NCBI RefSeq assembly: GCF_007678455.1
Contig: NZ_VEEP01000002.1
Span: forward strand, 469,197-533,196
Source: Cytobacillus oceanisediminis 2691
Lineage (GTDB): Bacteria; Bacillota; Bacilli; Bacillales; Cytobacillaceae
Direction: 5' to 3'
DNA: 64,000 nt
Under the pieces are notes generated by a model. The model was not told where the DNA came from. It saw only the letters and a list, made by a program, of their open reading frames with translations, and searched no databases. The position numbers and the translations under genes are program-made. Of this stretch, positions 1-7,509 are shown piece after piece. Numbering within the stretch: the stretch's first letter is position 1; every line of letters starts with the position of its first letter.

Positions 1-758
1 TCAGCCTTTGAAGGCAGCAAGTTATTAATCCTCGCGATTTCTCCCTCTTCTTCATCTTTTTCCAAAATCGTCTTAAAAACCTCACCAAGCGCGAACAGTC
101 CTACGGCGATCGTCAGGAACTCTATCCCCTGATAAAGCCACGGAACATTAAAGGTGAATCTGGCAATACCTGAAACACTATCAATACCAATTGTCCCAAG
201 CAACAATCCAGTAACGGTCATGATCAATGCCTTTGTCACTGATTTTCCGGCCAGGCCGCTGACAGCTCCAAGTCCTAAAAGCATCAATGAAAAGTATTCT
301 GCTGGACCAAATTTTATCGCCACCGATGATAGTGGCTTGGCCAATGCAATAAGGGCGAAAAGCGTAACGATCCCGGCGACAAAGGAACCAATTGCCGCAA
401 TCGATAAGGCACTGCCTGCTCTCCCCTTTTTGGCCATCTGGTAACCGTCCAGCGTTGTGACCACCGAAGAGGATTCTCCTGGTGTGTTCAATAGAATCGA
501 GGTGGTTGAACCTCCATACATGGCTCCATAATAGACTCCCGCAAGTAAAATGATCGCACTGGTGGCAGCGGATTCCGGCGGCAGCCAGCCAGTAGCTGAT
601 GCGGTTACAGGAATAAGCAGCGCTACTCCACTCATCGGCCCAATCCCCGGAAGAACGCCAACTGCTGTCCCAATCAAGACTCCAATGAAGGCAAATATGA
701 GATTATACCAAATAAAAGCTGTTCCAAAGCCTTGAAATAAATATTCAAGTGTACTCAA
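1..758 (-). CDS. tctA: Tripartite tricarboxylate transporter, large permease TctA (3' truncated by window edge)
   Basis: Reading the minus strand from a TTG at 758 gives an uninterrupted hydrophobic protein of more than 250 residues that runs off position 1. It carries the typical TctA start, with a GVLPGIGP segment around residue 37 and a YGGSTTSILLNTPGE block around residues 80-95. TctA proteins are about 500 residues with about 12 membrane spans and form the channel of a periplasmic-binding-protein-dependent, sodium-coupled carboxylate importer. The TTG start is chosen because GGAGG lies 10 bases upstream. It is the last visible gene of a tctC-tctB-tctA operon, 36 bases after tctB. The substrate (citrate or another carboxylate) cannot be told from the sequence. 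Confidence 0.9.
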   Translation of the reverse strand, partial: MSTLEYLFQGFGTAFIWYNLIFAFIGVLIGTAVGVLPGIGPMSGVALLIPVTASATGWLPPESAATSAIILLAGVYYGAMYGGSTTSILLNTPGESSSVVTTLDGYQMAKKGRAGSALSIAAIGSFVAGIVTLFALIALAKPLSSVAIKFGPAEYFSLMLLGLGAVSGLAGKSVTKALIMTVTGLLLGTIGIDSVSGIARFTFNVPWLYQGIEFLTIAVGLFALGEVFKTILEKDEEEGEIARINNLLPSKA

Positions 759-794
759 AATTCTACAACCTCCAGCGGAAAGGCTGCTCCAAAA

Positions 795-1250
795 CTATGA
801 AAGCCAAATTGGCCATCCTGGCAGCGTTCCTTTTAATACTTCTACATACATAAAATAAACAAATCCGGAAAAACAAGCAGATATGATAAGGGAAGTCATC
901 ACCTTAGTGCGTTCCATCGTTTGAAAACAAACAAATAAAAATAAAAACGTTGTGATGACGTACCCGATTGTTTCCAATGTCAAAATATAAACCAATGTAG
1001 CGAAAAAAATGATCAAGAAAGGTTTATACAGTAATTTTTCTTTCGAACTTTGCTGGGTTTTTGCTACCATGGTTTCATAAAACAAACGAATGCTTAACAG
1101 AACAAGAATGATACCAAGTAATAAAGGAAAAATATCAGGACCAACGGAGCTGCCATATGATGAACTCGCAAGCTGTCTGCTCCCAACAATAAAAAGAACA
1201 CCTGTAGCCAAAAATAGTATCGAGGCAATCCGATCGAATTGAATACTCAT
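795..1250 (-). CDS. tctB: Tripartite tricarboxylate transporter, small permease TctB
   Basis: This 151-residue protein has about four membrane spans, with hydrophobic stretches near residues 10-25, 38-56, 75-105 and 118-140. Length, topology and position between tctC and tctA fit TctB, the small membrane subunit of the tripartite tricarboxylate transporter. TctB proteins are poorly conserved, so the family call rests partly on context. AAAGGAG lies just upstream of the ATG. It is separated from tctC by 53 bases that hold a GC-rich hairpin. Confidence 0.85.
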   Translation of the reverse strand: MSIQFDRIASILFLATGVLFIVGSRQLASSSYGSSVGPDIFPLLLGIILVLLSIRLFYETMVAKTQQSSKEKLLYKPFLIIFFATLVYILTLETIGYVITTFLFLFVCFQTMERTKVMTSLIISACFSGFVYFMYVEVLKGTLPGWPIWLS

Positions 1251-1270
1251 TGCTTACTCCTTTCAAGAAT

Positions 1271-1296
1271 GGGGGAAGGGAGGAAAACCCTCCCCC
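1271..1296 (-). promoter_or_regulatory. GC-rich hairpin between tctC and tctB
   Basis: Five-G and five-C runs with an inner GGG/CCC pair around an AAAA loop form a strong stem. On the minus strand no T-run follows the stem, so it is probably an mRNA-stabilising or partial-termination hairpin that favours tctC over tctB and tctA, as expected where a binding protein must be made in excess. That role is inferred. Confidence 0.5.
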
Positions 1297-1303
1297 TTTT
1301 TGG

Positions 1304-2329
1304 TTACTTCTGCATGCCCAGGACTTCTAATAATTGCTGAACCTGGCCTTCCTGGTCTTCCAGGAACTTTTTGAAATCTTCGCCATTCTTATAATCAAGA
1401 TCCCAGCCCTGCGTCTCTACTTCTTTCTTCCACTCTGGGGAGTTTGCGAGCTTTTCAAGTGATTTCTCCCAATAAGCTTTTGCATCATCAGACATTTTTT
1501 CAGGACCAAACACACCGCGCCAAATCGTAAATTCAGCTTCCACTCCCTGTTCTTTTGCTGTTGGAACATCTTTGAAATCACCTGCTAAACGTTCCGCAGA
1601 AGTGACCGCCAATACCCTTACCTTGCCAGCCTTCAAGAATTCCTTAACACTGGAAGCGTCCGTACCAATGACATCAGCGTTACCGCCAAGCAGAGCAGTA
1701 ATCGCTTCTCCGCCGCCATCATAAGAAACATATTTCACTTTAGTCGGATCAACGCCATATTTATAAGCTGGCAGGATAGAAATCAGATGGTCCATCGAAC
1801 CAGGCGCAGATCCGCCGGCAAATGTAAGTTTACTAGGATCCTTTTTTACCTCTTCCAAAACAGATTTCAGGTCTTTGAATTTCGAGTCCTCTTTTACAAC
1901 AATGGCTCCATAATCTTTTGTCAGCTGGGCCAATGGCGTTGTATTTTTGACCCCATATGGGCTGTTCCCTTCTTTTTTCAGATTGTTGATGATAATCGGA
2001 GGTGAATTGACAAAAAGCATCTCATTATTTTCTGCCTGCGCCGTAGCATATTCAGCCATAAACACAGCACCGCCGCCACCCGGCTTATTCTCCACTGTCA
2101 TAGGCTGTTTCACAATCTTTGTTTCACTCAGTACCTTTGTCAATGAACGGGCAGTTAAATCCCATCCGCCGCCAGCTCCAGATGGCGCCACCACCGTAAT
2201 AGCTTTAGTAGGATAATCTGAACCTTCCTTTTTAGCAGAGGATGCTGGAGCATCACTGCTGCAAGCACCCAGGCTAACCGCCAGTGCACCAGCACAAAAA
2301 ACCGCAGAGATTTTTTTCATAGAAAACAT
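1304..2329 (-). CDS. tctC: Tricarboxylate-binding lipoprotein TctC
   Basis: The 341-residue protein has a lipoprotein signal peptide with lipobox LGAC (Cys23), then a mature TctC/Bug-type solute-binding fold (AITVVAPSGAGGGWD near residue 45, GGNADVIGTD near residue 215). It would sit on the outer face of the membrane and deliver a carboxylate to TctA/TctB. AGGGGGAG lies 5 bases before the ATG at 2329. A second ATG three codons in is possible but less well spaced. It is the first gene of the operon and has a cre-like site immediately upstream, so catabolite repression through CcpA is likely. Confidence 0.9.
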   Translation of the reverse strand: MFSMKKISAVFCAGALAVSLGACSSDAPASSAKKEGSDYPTKAITVVAPSGAGGGWDLTARSLTKVLSETKIVKQPMTVENKPGGGGAVFMAEYATAQAENNEMLFVNSPPIIINNLKKEGNSPYGVKNTTPLAQLTKDYGAIVVKEDSKFKDLKSVLEEVKKDPSKLTFAGGSAPGSMDHLISILPAYKYGVDPTKVKYVSYDGGGEAITALLGGNADVIGTDASSVKEFLKAGKVRVLAVTSAERLAGDFKDVPTAKEQGVEAEFTIWRGVFGPEKMSDDAKAYWEKSLEKLANSPEWKKEVETQGWDLDYKNGEDFKKFLEDQEGQVQQLLEVLGMQK

Positions 2330-2342
2330 TTTAACTCCCCCT

Positions 2343-2356
2343 TGTAAGCGTTTTCT
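2343..2356. promoter_or_regulatory. Putative cre site (CcpA) before tctC
   Basis: TGTAAGCGTTTTCT matches the catabolite-responsive element pattern TGNAANCGNNNNCA except at the last base. It lies 14 bases upstream of the tctC start, downstream of any usable promoter, where CcpA would act as a roadblock. Confidence 0.55.
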
Positions 2357-2485
2357 TAATTTTACAAAGTTTTTGAAAATAGGAAAGATTATTCATTTAA
2401 ACAGCATTAAAAACTTAGTTAACATTTTGTTCATTTTGTTCACGGGGGTTAATTTGGTCATTTTATTAAAATACATTCCTTAAAG

Positions 2486-2529
2486 AAAACAAGATGCCTC
2501 CTCTAATACCGAGGGGCATCCTGTTTTCA
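2486..2529 (-). terminator. Stem-loop terminator
   Basis: GAAAACA-AGATGCC pairs imperfectly with GGCATC-C-TGTTTTC, with a T-rich 3' arm on both strands. It lies downstream of the broken gene at 2656-3262 and upstream of the tct promoter, so it probably separates the two. Confidence 0.65.
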
Positions 2530-2655
2530 CATATATCAAACGCCGTTTCACCATTTGAATTACAAGCCAGATTGGCTAAACAAACCGTGGAGACTTCCGC
2601 TGGCCAAATCTTTTTTACTAATTATCATTAGCTGGCTCTATCCCTTGAAACAATA

Positions 2656-3262
2656 CTAATCTTCCAAATAATCCCCATACTTTTCATTTAATTCACCAAT
2701 CATTTTTTTATGTGCTCTTGAATGAACTTTTTCGTAATGCTTAGTTTCTCTATCCTCAAGTCTATGTCTTTCGTTATTATCCTTTTCAAAAGCAAACTTC
2801 CCCATAACCACTCCTTGAATGTTGAAAGAACCTACAGCAGGTCCTTTTTCCGAATCATTCGGTTCGAGAAATAGCATGTATTGTTTATTATCTTCCATCG
2901 GTAAATAACCACTTACACTTAATATCTGATCATGATTTTCATCAAAAGCACTGGTTTCTAATATAGACACTTCTTGATTTTTTTCTATTTTCCGTCCTGT
3001 ATTATTTTTTAATGACTGATTCAACCTTAAAATCTGAAACTGTAAAATAATAATTCGGAAATCCTTCCTCATCTCTATCGATAATTGATTCTCCACTTAT
3101 TTTTTTCCCAATTAAATTTAAGGAGTTTGTTTTTCCATATCATCCAAAAATTCATAAGAATCCTGCAGTTTTCCTTCAGATACTACTACATTAGTTAAAT
3201 CTTTATTACTGTACACATATCCCTCCTACTACTAGAGCCCCTATTAATATTAGTTTTTTCAT
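2656..3262 (-). pseudogene. Multiply frameshifted secreted or lipoprotein-like gene
   Basis: Reading from ATG 3262 (GGAGGAG upstream) gives a hydrophobic signal start MKKLILIGALVVGG and then a stop. Three shifts of frame, near 3208, near 3122 and in the A-run near 3008, rebuild one coherent protein of about 200 residues. It passes through YSNKDLTNVVVSEG, LIGKKISGESIIDRDEEG, FTVSDFKVESVIK and NNTGRKIEKNQEVS and ends ELNEKYGDYLED at 2656. Each segment joins smoothly to the next at the amino-acid level, which is the evidence for decay and not chance. No function is recognised. Frames were followed by eye, so the exact shift bases are approximate. The last segment alone would be called a 146-residue ORF. 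Confidence 0.7.
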
Positions 3263-3430
3263 TAGTGCTCCTCCTAATATGCATAAATCGAATTTATACC
3301 ATTATAGTCATCCGTTTGAGGGTAGATACAGTTATACCAACCATCTGTTTGCTAATGTCCTAAAGTCTTAACGGCAGTTCTAAGGTTTCAATAAAGAATC
3401 GAGAGTTCTTATTTTAATAAACATTTGCAT
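3263..3430. other. AT-rich spacer
   Basis: The stretch from the relic gene to the terminator of the PlcR-like gene holds no convincing reading frame, repeat or hairpin. Confidence 0.4.
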
Positions 3431-3462
3431 TAAAAAAGCTAGAGTAAATAAAACCCTAGCTT
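3431..3462 (-). terminator. Terminator of the PlcR-like gene
   Basis: AAGCTAG and CTAGCTT arms flank an A-rich loop, followed on the minus strand by TTTTTTAATG. It lies about 100 bases after the stop codon at 3566. Confidence 0.7.
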
Positions 3463-3565
3463 CCGCTTGTTCGATCTATTTATAACCACATTTCTTCGGA
3501 TAAAAGGACATCCCCATTCCTTCCAAAATGAATCACAGCCCACGGTGTCTTCTTTCACAAGACCA

Positions 3566-4441
3566 CTAAGTATATTGATGAAGTTTATCAAGAACTGTTT
3601 TGACATAATGCTCTTTCCCATTCATAGCAAAAAGCATACACGCTTTATCCATTAGTTCCTTGCCTTCATGAATGGCTTTTTCCTCTAAAAGTATTAACCC
3701 CTTCTGATACAGCAATTCTCCTAGCAAGTAATTAGATTCATTGTCTAACGCCAATTTTATTCCCTTTTCCGCAATCAGTATAGCCTCCATGTTTTCATTC
3801 AGATTATAATACACTTTACTCAAGTTGTAATAGATTTTTATCAATATCGTAAAGCCAATCGGATATAACAAATTCTTTGAAATATTTAATGCTTCGAGGA
3901 AATATAATACGGCTTGCTCCCACTCTCCCTCTTCACCATACATGATGCCAATACTATTCATGATTTGAATATCCTGTTTCGTCTTCTGAAATGAGCACTT
4001 AAGATTCAATGCATTCATTAACAAGTTAATAGCTTTAGAAAAATCATCTTCTAAGTAATATGTATAAACTCCTTTATGCCAATATAAGAATTGAACCTCC
4101 TCAAGTTTTTTAAAAGACGGATGTTTTTCTAATCGTCTAATTAATTTTTTTACCTCAACATACTCTTTTTTCTTTGTGTACTCTCTAATTTTCATTTTAG
4201 AATGCTCTACAAATTCATATTGTTCTTTACAGATTTGGTTAATAAAATAGTTTGGATCCATCCCAAGCCTATTGGCGATTTTAACCAAAGTATCTATATA
4301 AGGGCTTATTTCGCCTTTTTCTATTTTGCTGATTTGTGATTGACTGCAAATTCCTTCTGCTAGTTCTTTTTGGGTTACATTTAGCTTTACTCTAATTGTA
4401 TGGATTGTATCACCAAGGTTTTTGAAATTGAATTCATTCAT
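3566..4441 (-). CDS. PlcR-like HTH-TPR quorum-sensing regulator (RRNPP family)
   Basis: The 291-residue protein has an N-terminal XRE helix-turn-helix (residues about 12-65, LNVTQKELAEGICSQSQISKIEKGEI), a linker helix, and TPR-like helical repeats to the C-terminus. This is the layout and size of PlcR of the Bacillus cereus group (about 285 residues), whose TPRs bind a secreted, re-imported peptide before the HTH binds promoters. The candidate peptide gene is divergent, 291 bases away, and ends in a PapR-like tail. The start is the ATG after the GGAAGGAG stretch. It sits beside a bacteriocin-like operon in an AT-rich island, so control of that operon is the natural inference. It could instead be a Rap- or NprR-like protein, but length and pairing favour PlcR. 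Confidence 0.75.
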   Translation of the reverse strand: MNEFNFKNLGDTIHTIRVKLNVTQKELAEGICSQSQISKIEKGEISPYIDTLVKIANRLGMDPNYFINQICKEQYEFVEHSKMKIREYTKKKEYVEVKKLIRRLEKHPSFKKLEEVQFLYWHKGVYTYYLEDDFSKAINLLMNALNLKCSFQKTKQDIQIMNSIGIMYGEEGEWEQAVLYFLEALNISKNLLYPIGFTILIKIYYNLSKVYYNLNENMEAILIAEKGIKLALDNESNYLLGELLYQKGLILLEEKAIHEGKELMDKACMLFAMNGKEHYVKTVLDKLHQYT

Positions 4442-4534
4442 AATCTTGACTCCTTCCCATCATCTCAGAGTTTCTTTACCATTTTCCTTCTTCAAGAATA
4501 TTTGGAAATATATTACTTTAACAATAATCATATA

Positions 4535-4560
4535 ACACCTTTCATCCAGAAGAAAGGTGT
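4535..4560. terminator. Hairpin upstream of the PlcR-like gene
   Basis: Perfect 9-base arms ACACCTTTC and GAAAGGTGT flank an 8-base loop, with CTTTTCTATT on the plus-strand side. It may insulate the divergent regulator and peptide genes or be a leader hairpin. No plus-strand gene ends here. Confidence 0.45.
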
Positions 4561-4664
4561 CTTTTCTATTATTAGAAAAATTTCTTCTAAAATAAAATAT
4601 TCTTATATGAATAAAGAACTATAAAAATCATCGCATTTTTACAAATTATTGAATTTCATCAATT

Positions 4665-4678
4665 ACATATTACTATGT
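4665..4678. promoter_or_regulatory. Small palindrome upstream of the PapR-like gene
   Basis: ACATA-TTAC-TATGT is a perfect 5-base inverted repeat 55 bases before the peptide gene. A looser TATG...T.CA match to the PlcR box lies at 4703-4718. Both are only candidates for the binding site of the neighbouring regulator. Confidence 0.3.
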
Positions 4679-4732
4679 TGCACCATCTAAGTTTCTTAAC
4701 ACTATGCTATATTTCAATTAGGAGGGATAAAA

Positions 4733-4852
4733 ATGAAAAACTTATCAAAGATTATTGTAGGACTAACTCTTATAGGCCTTATTACTTTAAACGGAATTAA
4801 TATTGATATCATCGTTTTAGATCCATTGTATGACTTGCCTTTTGAACATTAA
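4733..4852 (+). CDS. PapR-like signalling pre-peptide
   Basis: This 39-codon gene has a strong AGGAGGGA ribosome site 5-6 bases before ATG. The product has a Lys-containing start (MKNLSKIIVG), a hydrophobic export segment and a C-terminus ...LDPLYDLPFEH. PapR, the PlcR-activating pre-peptide of the B. cereus group, is about 48 residues and matures to a C-terminal heptapeptide of the type xDLPFEF or SDLPFEH. The tail seen here shares DLPFEH. The gene is divergent from the PlcR-like gene, whereas papR follows plcR on the same strand. A bidirectional terminator follows 12 bases downstream. Function is inferred; the sequence match at the tail is direct. Confidence 0.75.
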   Translation: MKNLSKIIVGLTLIGLITLNGINIDIIVLDPLYDLPFEH

Positions 4853-4864
4853 AAAACCACATAA

Positions 4865-4900
4865 AATAAGGCTGAACCAAGATGGTTCAGCCTTATTTTT
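4865..4900. terminator. Bidirectional terminator between peptide gene and bacteriocin operon
   Basis: AATAAGGCTGAACC and GGTTCAGCCTTATT form a 14-base perfect stem with A- and T-runs on the two sides. It serves the converging PapR-like gene (+) and the operon ending at 4900 (-). Confidence 0.9.
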
Positions 4901-5142
4901 TATGAAGTTCTTCTTGCTTTAACAGCAATAATTAGTGCACTAGCCAACAGTGCAATATGCATGGAATATAAAACTACTGAGTATTTCGAATCAACAACAG
5001 ACACAGCTGCCAATGTAGAACTCGAAAGGAGAACCAATACAACAATATTTAATCTGATTTTTTTTTTGTTCCTGTTCCTGATTAACAAAAATAATATAAG
5101 ACTAATAGAAATTGCATAAATGATGATTAATAATGTTTCCAT
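4900..5142 (-). CDS. Small membrane protein, candidate bacteriocin immunity factor
   Basis: The 80-residue product has three hydrophobic segments (about residues 3-20, 28-46 and 54-73) separated by Lys/Arg-rich turns. The ATG at 5142 is preferred because AGAAAGGAGAAAT lies just upstream; a longer frame from 5205 has no such site and would overlap the previous gene. It is the last gene of the three-gene operon, 28 bases after the second Cys-patterned pre-protein. Small multi-span proteins at the end of bacteriocin operons often give self-protection, which is the basis of the guess. No homologue is recognised. Confidence 0.6.
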   Translation of the reverse strand: METLLIIIYAISISLILFLLIRNRNKKKIRLNIVVLVLLSSSTLAAVSVVDSKYSVVLYSMHIALLASALIIAVKARRTS

Positions 5143-5170
5143 ACGGTGATTTCTCCTTTCTTGTTTGATT

Positions 5171-5881
5171 TTACCAGTTAAGATAGAAACAAGTTGCAAT
5201 AGCACCAGTACTCATTCCAAGAGCTACTGCGAGACATGGCAGGCAGAGGACTCCAGTGAGACAAGCAATAGCGCAAATATTACCTAATTGCCAGCCAACA
5301 ATAGAAGGGAGACCCAAACATTTGACGAACCCGCTAAAACTAAAGCCCATAGTGGAAATAGCCCCATCCTGGCTGTCAAAGTACTCTGCTGCTGTATAAA
5401 ACGTTTCATCAGTCACTTCGTTGAAAGTTTCCTCACCATTAATATATGCAATTGTTTGGAAAGTATCAATCTCAGATTTCTGGATTAATATCTCTGAATA
5501 AGATTCCACTTTTCCTGGCTTTAGGAAATGCAGAGCTACATTGCTTATTTCATGGTGGCTTTCGCTAGATACAGGAATCGTTACAGAATGAAAGTCATTT
5601 TCCTTATAAGTAAATACTTTAGCATTCTCAAAATCTAATTCAGTAGAATAGATTTTAACTTGTCCTTTTTGAATTTGTTTCTCTGCTCTTTTAACCCATT
5701 TACTCTTTTCCTTCTTATCCGTAACCTCAACAAGTTTTTCTAATTGATATTTCACAGAATCCTCCAGCTGCGCAAGAGGATCATCTGATGTTACCTCAGC
5801 ATTTACTTGACTTTGAGGGGTTGACATAGAAACAAATAGTAAAACAACTAATGAAACTAGAAAACTTTTCTTAAGCCACAC
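5171..5881 (-). CDS. Secreted pre-protein with six-Cys halocin-C8-like C-terminal domain (paralogue 2)
   Basis: This 236-residue protein has a Sec signal peptide (MWLKKSFLVSLVVLL, cleavage expected near residue 28). A charged middle region carries KSKWVKRA and SHHEISNV, and a hydrophobic C-terminal segment of about 50 residues from Cys188 has six cysteines spaced C-x14-C-x3-C-x5-C-x2-C-x14-C. The upstream neighbour has the same spacing except x7 in the middle gap. The layout (long pro-region, Cys-rich hydrophobic tail) recalls halocin C8 precursors, where the C-terminal part is the antimicrobial and the rest gives immunity. That link is an inference. The start is GTG with AAGGAG upstream. It lies 29 bases downstream of the first paralogue. 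Confidence 0.7.
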   Translation of the reverse strand: MWLKKSFLVSLVVLLFVSMSTPQSQVNAEVTSDDPLAQLEDSVKYQLEKLVEVTDKKEKSKWVKRAEKQIQKGQVKIYSTELDFENAKVFTYKENDFHSVTIPVSSESHHEISNVALHFLKPGKVESYSEILIQKSEIDTFQTIAYINGEETFNEVTDETFYTAAEYFDSQDGAISTMGFSFSGFVKCLGLPSIVGWQLGNICAIACLTGVLCLPCLAVALGMSTGAIATCFYLNW

Positions 5882-5910
5882 TATTTTCCAACTCCTTAAT
5901 TATGATAATG

Positions 5911-6651
5911 TTAATCCCAATATTGACCTAGACAAGCCAGTGCTGTACCACCCGTTACACCAATCGCTGCTGTGACACAGACAACACATGCAGTCCCCAA
6001 AGTGATTACACACGTTGCTCCACAAATGTACGATAACCATCTTGCTGCCATTCCTGAAATACCAAGACAATCACCGACTTTATTCCAATCCACACCTAGA
6101 GCGCCTATTTGTCCAGTTGAATTTTCCCGAACTTCTTTTTCAGTCATGAATGGATCCTCTGTAAGCTCGTTAATCTGTTCTTTTCCGTTAACATTCAAAA
6201 GGATATGGAAAGTATCTTGTTCTGACCTCTTAAATTCCATTTCTGTATAGGTTTGCAGCTTTTTAGTTTTTTCATTAAAATAAATGGACACATTGCTGAC
6301 CTCGTGATGGTTACTACTTACAATCGGTATTCCAACAGCAACATAAGGACTATTGTCGATTTTATAAACTTTAGCAGTTCCATAGGAAAGATGCTCTTCC
6401 TTGACACTTACTTTTTTTGTCCCGATGACCTGCATAGCACGTTTTGTCCAAAAGGATTTGTCTTTACCATTTGTAACTTCACTGATTTTCTCTAAGCTTT
6501 CTAGTAACTTAGAATTCGGATCTTGTTTTATCTGATCACCGCTTTCTCTTGGCACATCAGTCGTTGCTTTTACAGTTAAGCCTTCCACATTCATGCTGAA
6601 TAACAGAATAGTTGTCAGTGTGAGTAAAAATACTTTTTTCATTACATTCAT
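5911..6651 (-). CDS. Secreted pre-protein with six-Cys halocin-C8-like C-terminal domain (paralogue 1)
   Basis: This 246-residue protein has a signal peptide (KKVFLLTLTTILLFSM), a soluble middle part with KSFWTKRA, NHHEVSNV and DTFHILLNVNG, and a hydrophobic tail starting at Cys195 with C-x14-C-x3-C-x7-C-x2-C-x14-C. It aligns along its whole length with the next gene, so the pair arose by tandem duplication. GGGGGAAG lies before the ATG. It is the first gene of the operon, with a perfect palindrome 32 bases upstream. A two-component secreted bacteriocin is the most economical reading. No dedicated ABC exporter, protease or modification enzyme is present, so Sec export is assumed. Confidence 0.7.
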   Translation of the reverse strand: MNVMKKVFLLTLTTILLFSMNVEGLTVKATTDVPRESGDQIKQDPNSKLLESLEKISEVTNGKDKSFWTKRAMQVIGTKKVSVKEEHLSYGTAKVYKIDNSPYVAVGIPIVSSNHHEVSNVSIYFNEKTKKLQTYTEMEFKRSEQDTFHILLNVNGKEQINELTEDPFMTEKEVRENSTGQIGALGVDWNKVGDCLGISGMAARWLSYICGATCVITLGTACVVCVTAAIGVTGGTALACLGQYWD

Positions 6652-6682
6652 TTACTTACTTCCCCCTTTTCCATTTTCTTCA

Positions 6683-6702
6683 TATGGTACATTTCTACCA
6701 TA
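6683..6702. promoter_or_regulatory. Perfect palindrome in the bacteriocin promoter
   Basis: TATGGTA-CATTTC-TACCATA has perfect 7-base arms, 32-51 bases upstream of the first bacteriocin-like gene. The half-sites begin TATG and end CATA as in the PlcR box (TATGNA-N4-TNCATA), but the spacing is 4 bases wider. It is a good candidate operator for the adjacent PlcR-like regulator. Confidence 0.5.
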
Positions 6703-6922
6703 CGTAAATTAATCAAATAATCCGAACCTTCCTATTGCTCTTGTGTCATTTCAATTTCTTTTTTCTACTTTATATACTTCATATTACGGAAAGGCTTACC
6801 CTTTTATAGTTTTATAGGAATATTTCCCACTTAAATCATTATCACCACTTCTTGTATAAACTCGAGTAAAACAACTCATTATTTCTAAAAGACACATTAA
6901 TCTTGAACCTGTAAATAATAAA

Positions 6923-6951
6923 AAGGATCCCTTTTCAGCTAAGGAATCCTT
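6923..6951 (-). terminator. Terminator downstream of 7061-7495
   Basis: AAGGAT-C-CCTT pairs with AAGG-A-ATCCTT, followed on the minus strand by TTTTATTATTT. Confidence 0.6.
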
Positions 6952-6989
6952 CATATAATATTAAGAGGTAACGAATGAGATACATTGAT

Positions 6990-7061
6990 AATCCTTATGT
7001 TCTCACAAAAGATAGTATTCTGAACGATGCATGGATTAATTCTAGGCAACCGATAAGGATT
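6990..7061. repeat. Spaced inverted repeat AATCCTTAT / ATAAGGATT
   Basis: Perfect 9-base arms at 6990-6998 and 7053-7061 lie 54 bases apart between a terminator and the stop codon of the next gene. The meaning is unknown. Confidence 0.35.
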
Positions 7062-7495
7062 TAAAGCCTTTTATGATAATCCAGGTCGATATCAATGCTA
7101 TCCAATGCCGGATCATCAAAAGGATGCATTTTTCTTTTATAGTACTTCACACTTTTCCCGTTGACGGCTTCTTCGTAAAGGGTGAGGAACCTAGTGACCG
7201 GGGTTTCTGGCATATCCAATTCCGGTTCGGTTGTATAGCTGAGGAGGTCCTCCTTTTTTGACTCCGCAAAATCATGGATCAGGTCGCTTTTAAAGCCATG
7301 TTTCTCGTAAGTCCTGATGATTTCCACCAGCTGCTTGATTCTTGTTTCCGCCGGAAGGCCAAGGTGATACTCCACTCCTTCTCCTCCATCTGGATACAGA
7401 ACCTTGCTTGTTTCAATTAGCTCCCAGCCTTCTTCAATCAGCCGATTCACACGATTAATCTCTGTATGCACAAAAATCTTCAAATATTGCTTCAT
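7061..7495 (-). CDS. Conserved hypothetical protein
   Basis: The product is a soluble acidic protein of 144 residues, without signal peptide or membrane span. It begins MKQYLKIFVHTEI and contains GWELIETSKVL, the kind of opening seen in short DUF1737-like proteins, but the family is not recognised with certainty. The ATG at 7495 is preferred over a GTG three codons upstream because GGAGG overlaps the GTG and is well spaced for the ATG. It lies 14 bases after the UDG-fold gene on the same strand and is probably co-transcribed with it. Confidence 0.6.
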   Translation of the reverse strand: MKQYLKIFVHTEINRVNRLIEEGWELIETSKVLYPDGGEGVEYHLGLPAETRIKQLVEIIRTYEKHGFKSDLIHDFAESKKEDLLSYTTEPELDMPETPVTRFLTLYEEAVNGKSVKYYKRKMHPFDDPALDSIDIDLDYHKRL

Positions 7496-7509
7496 GCGAG
7501 GCACCTCCG

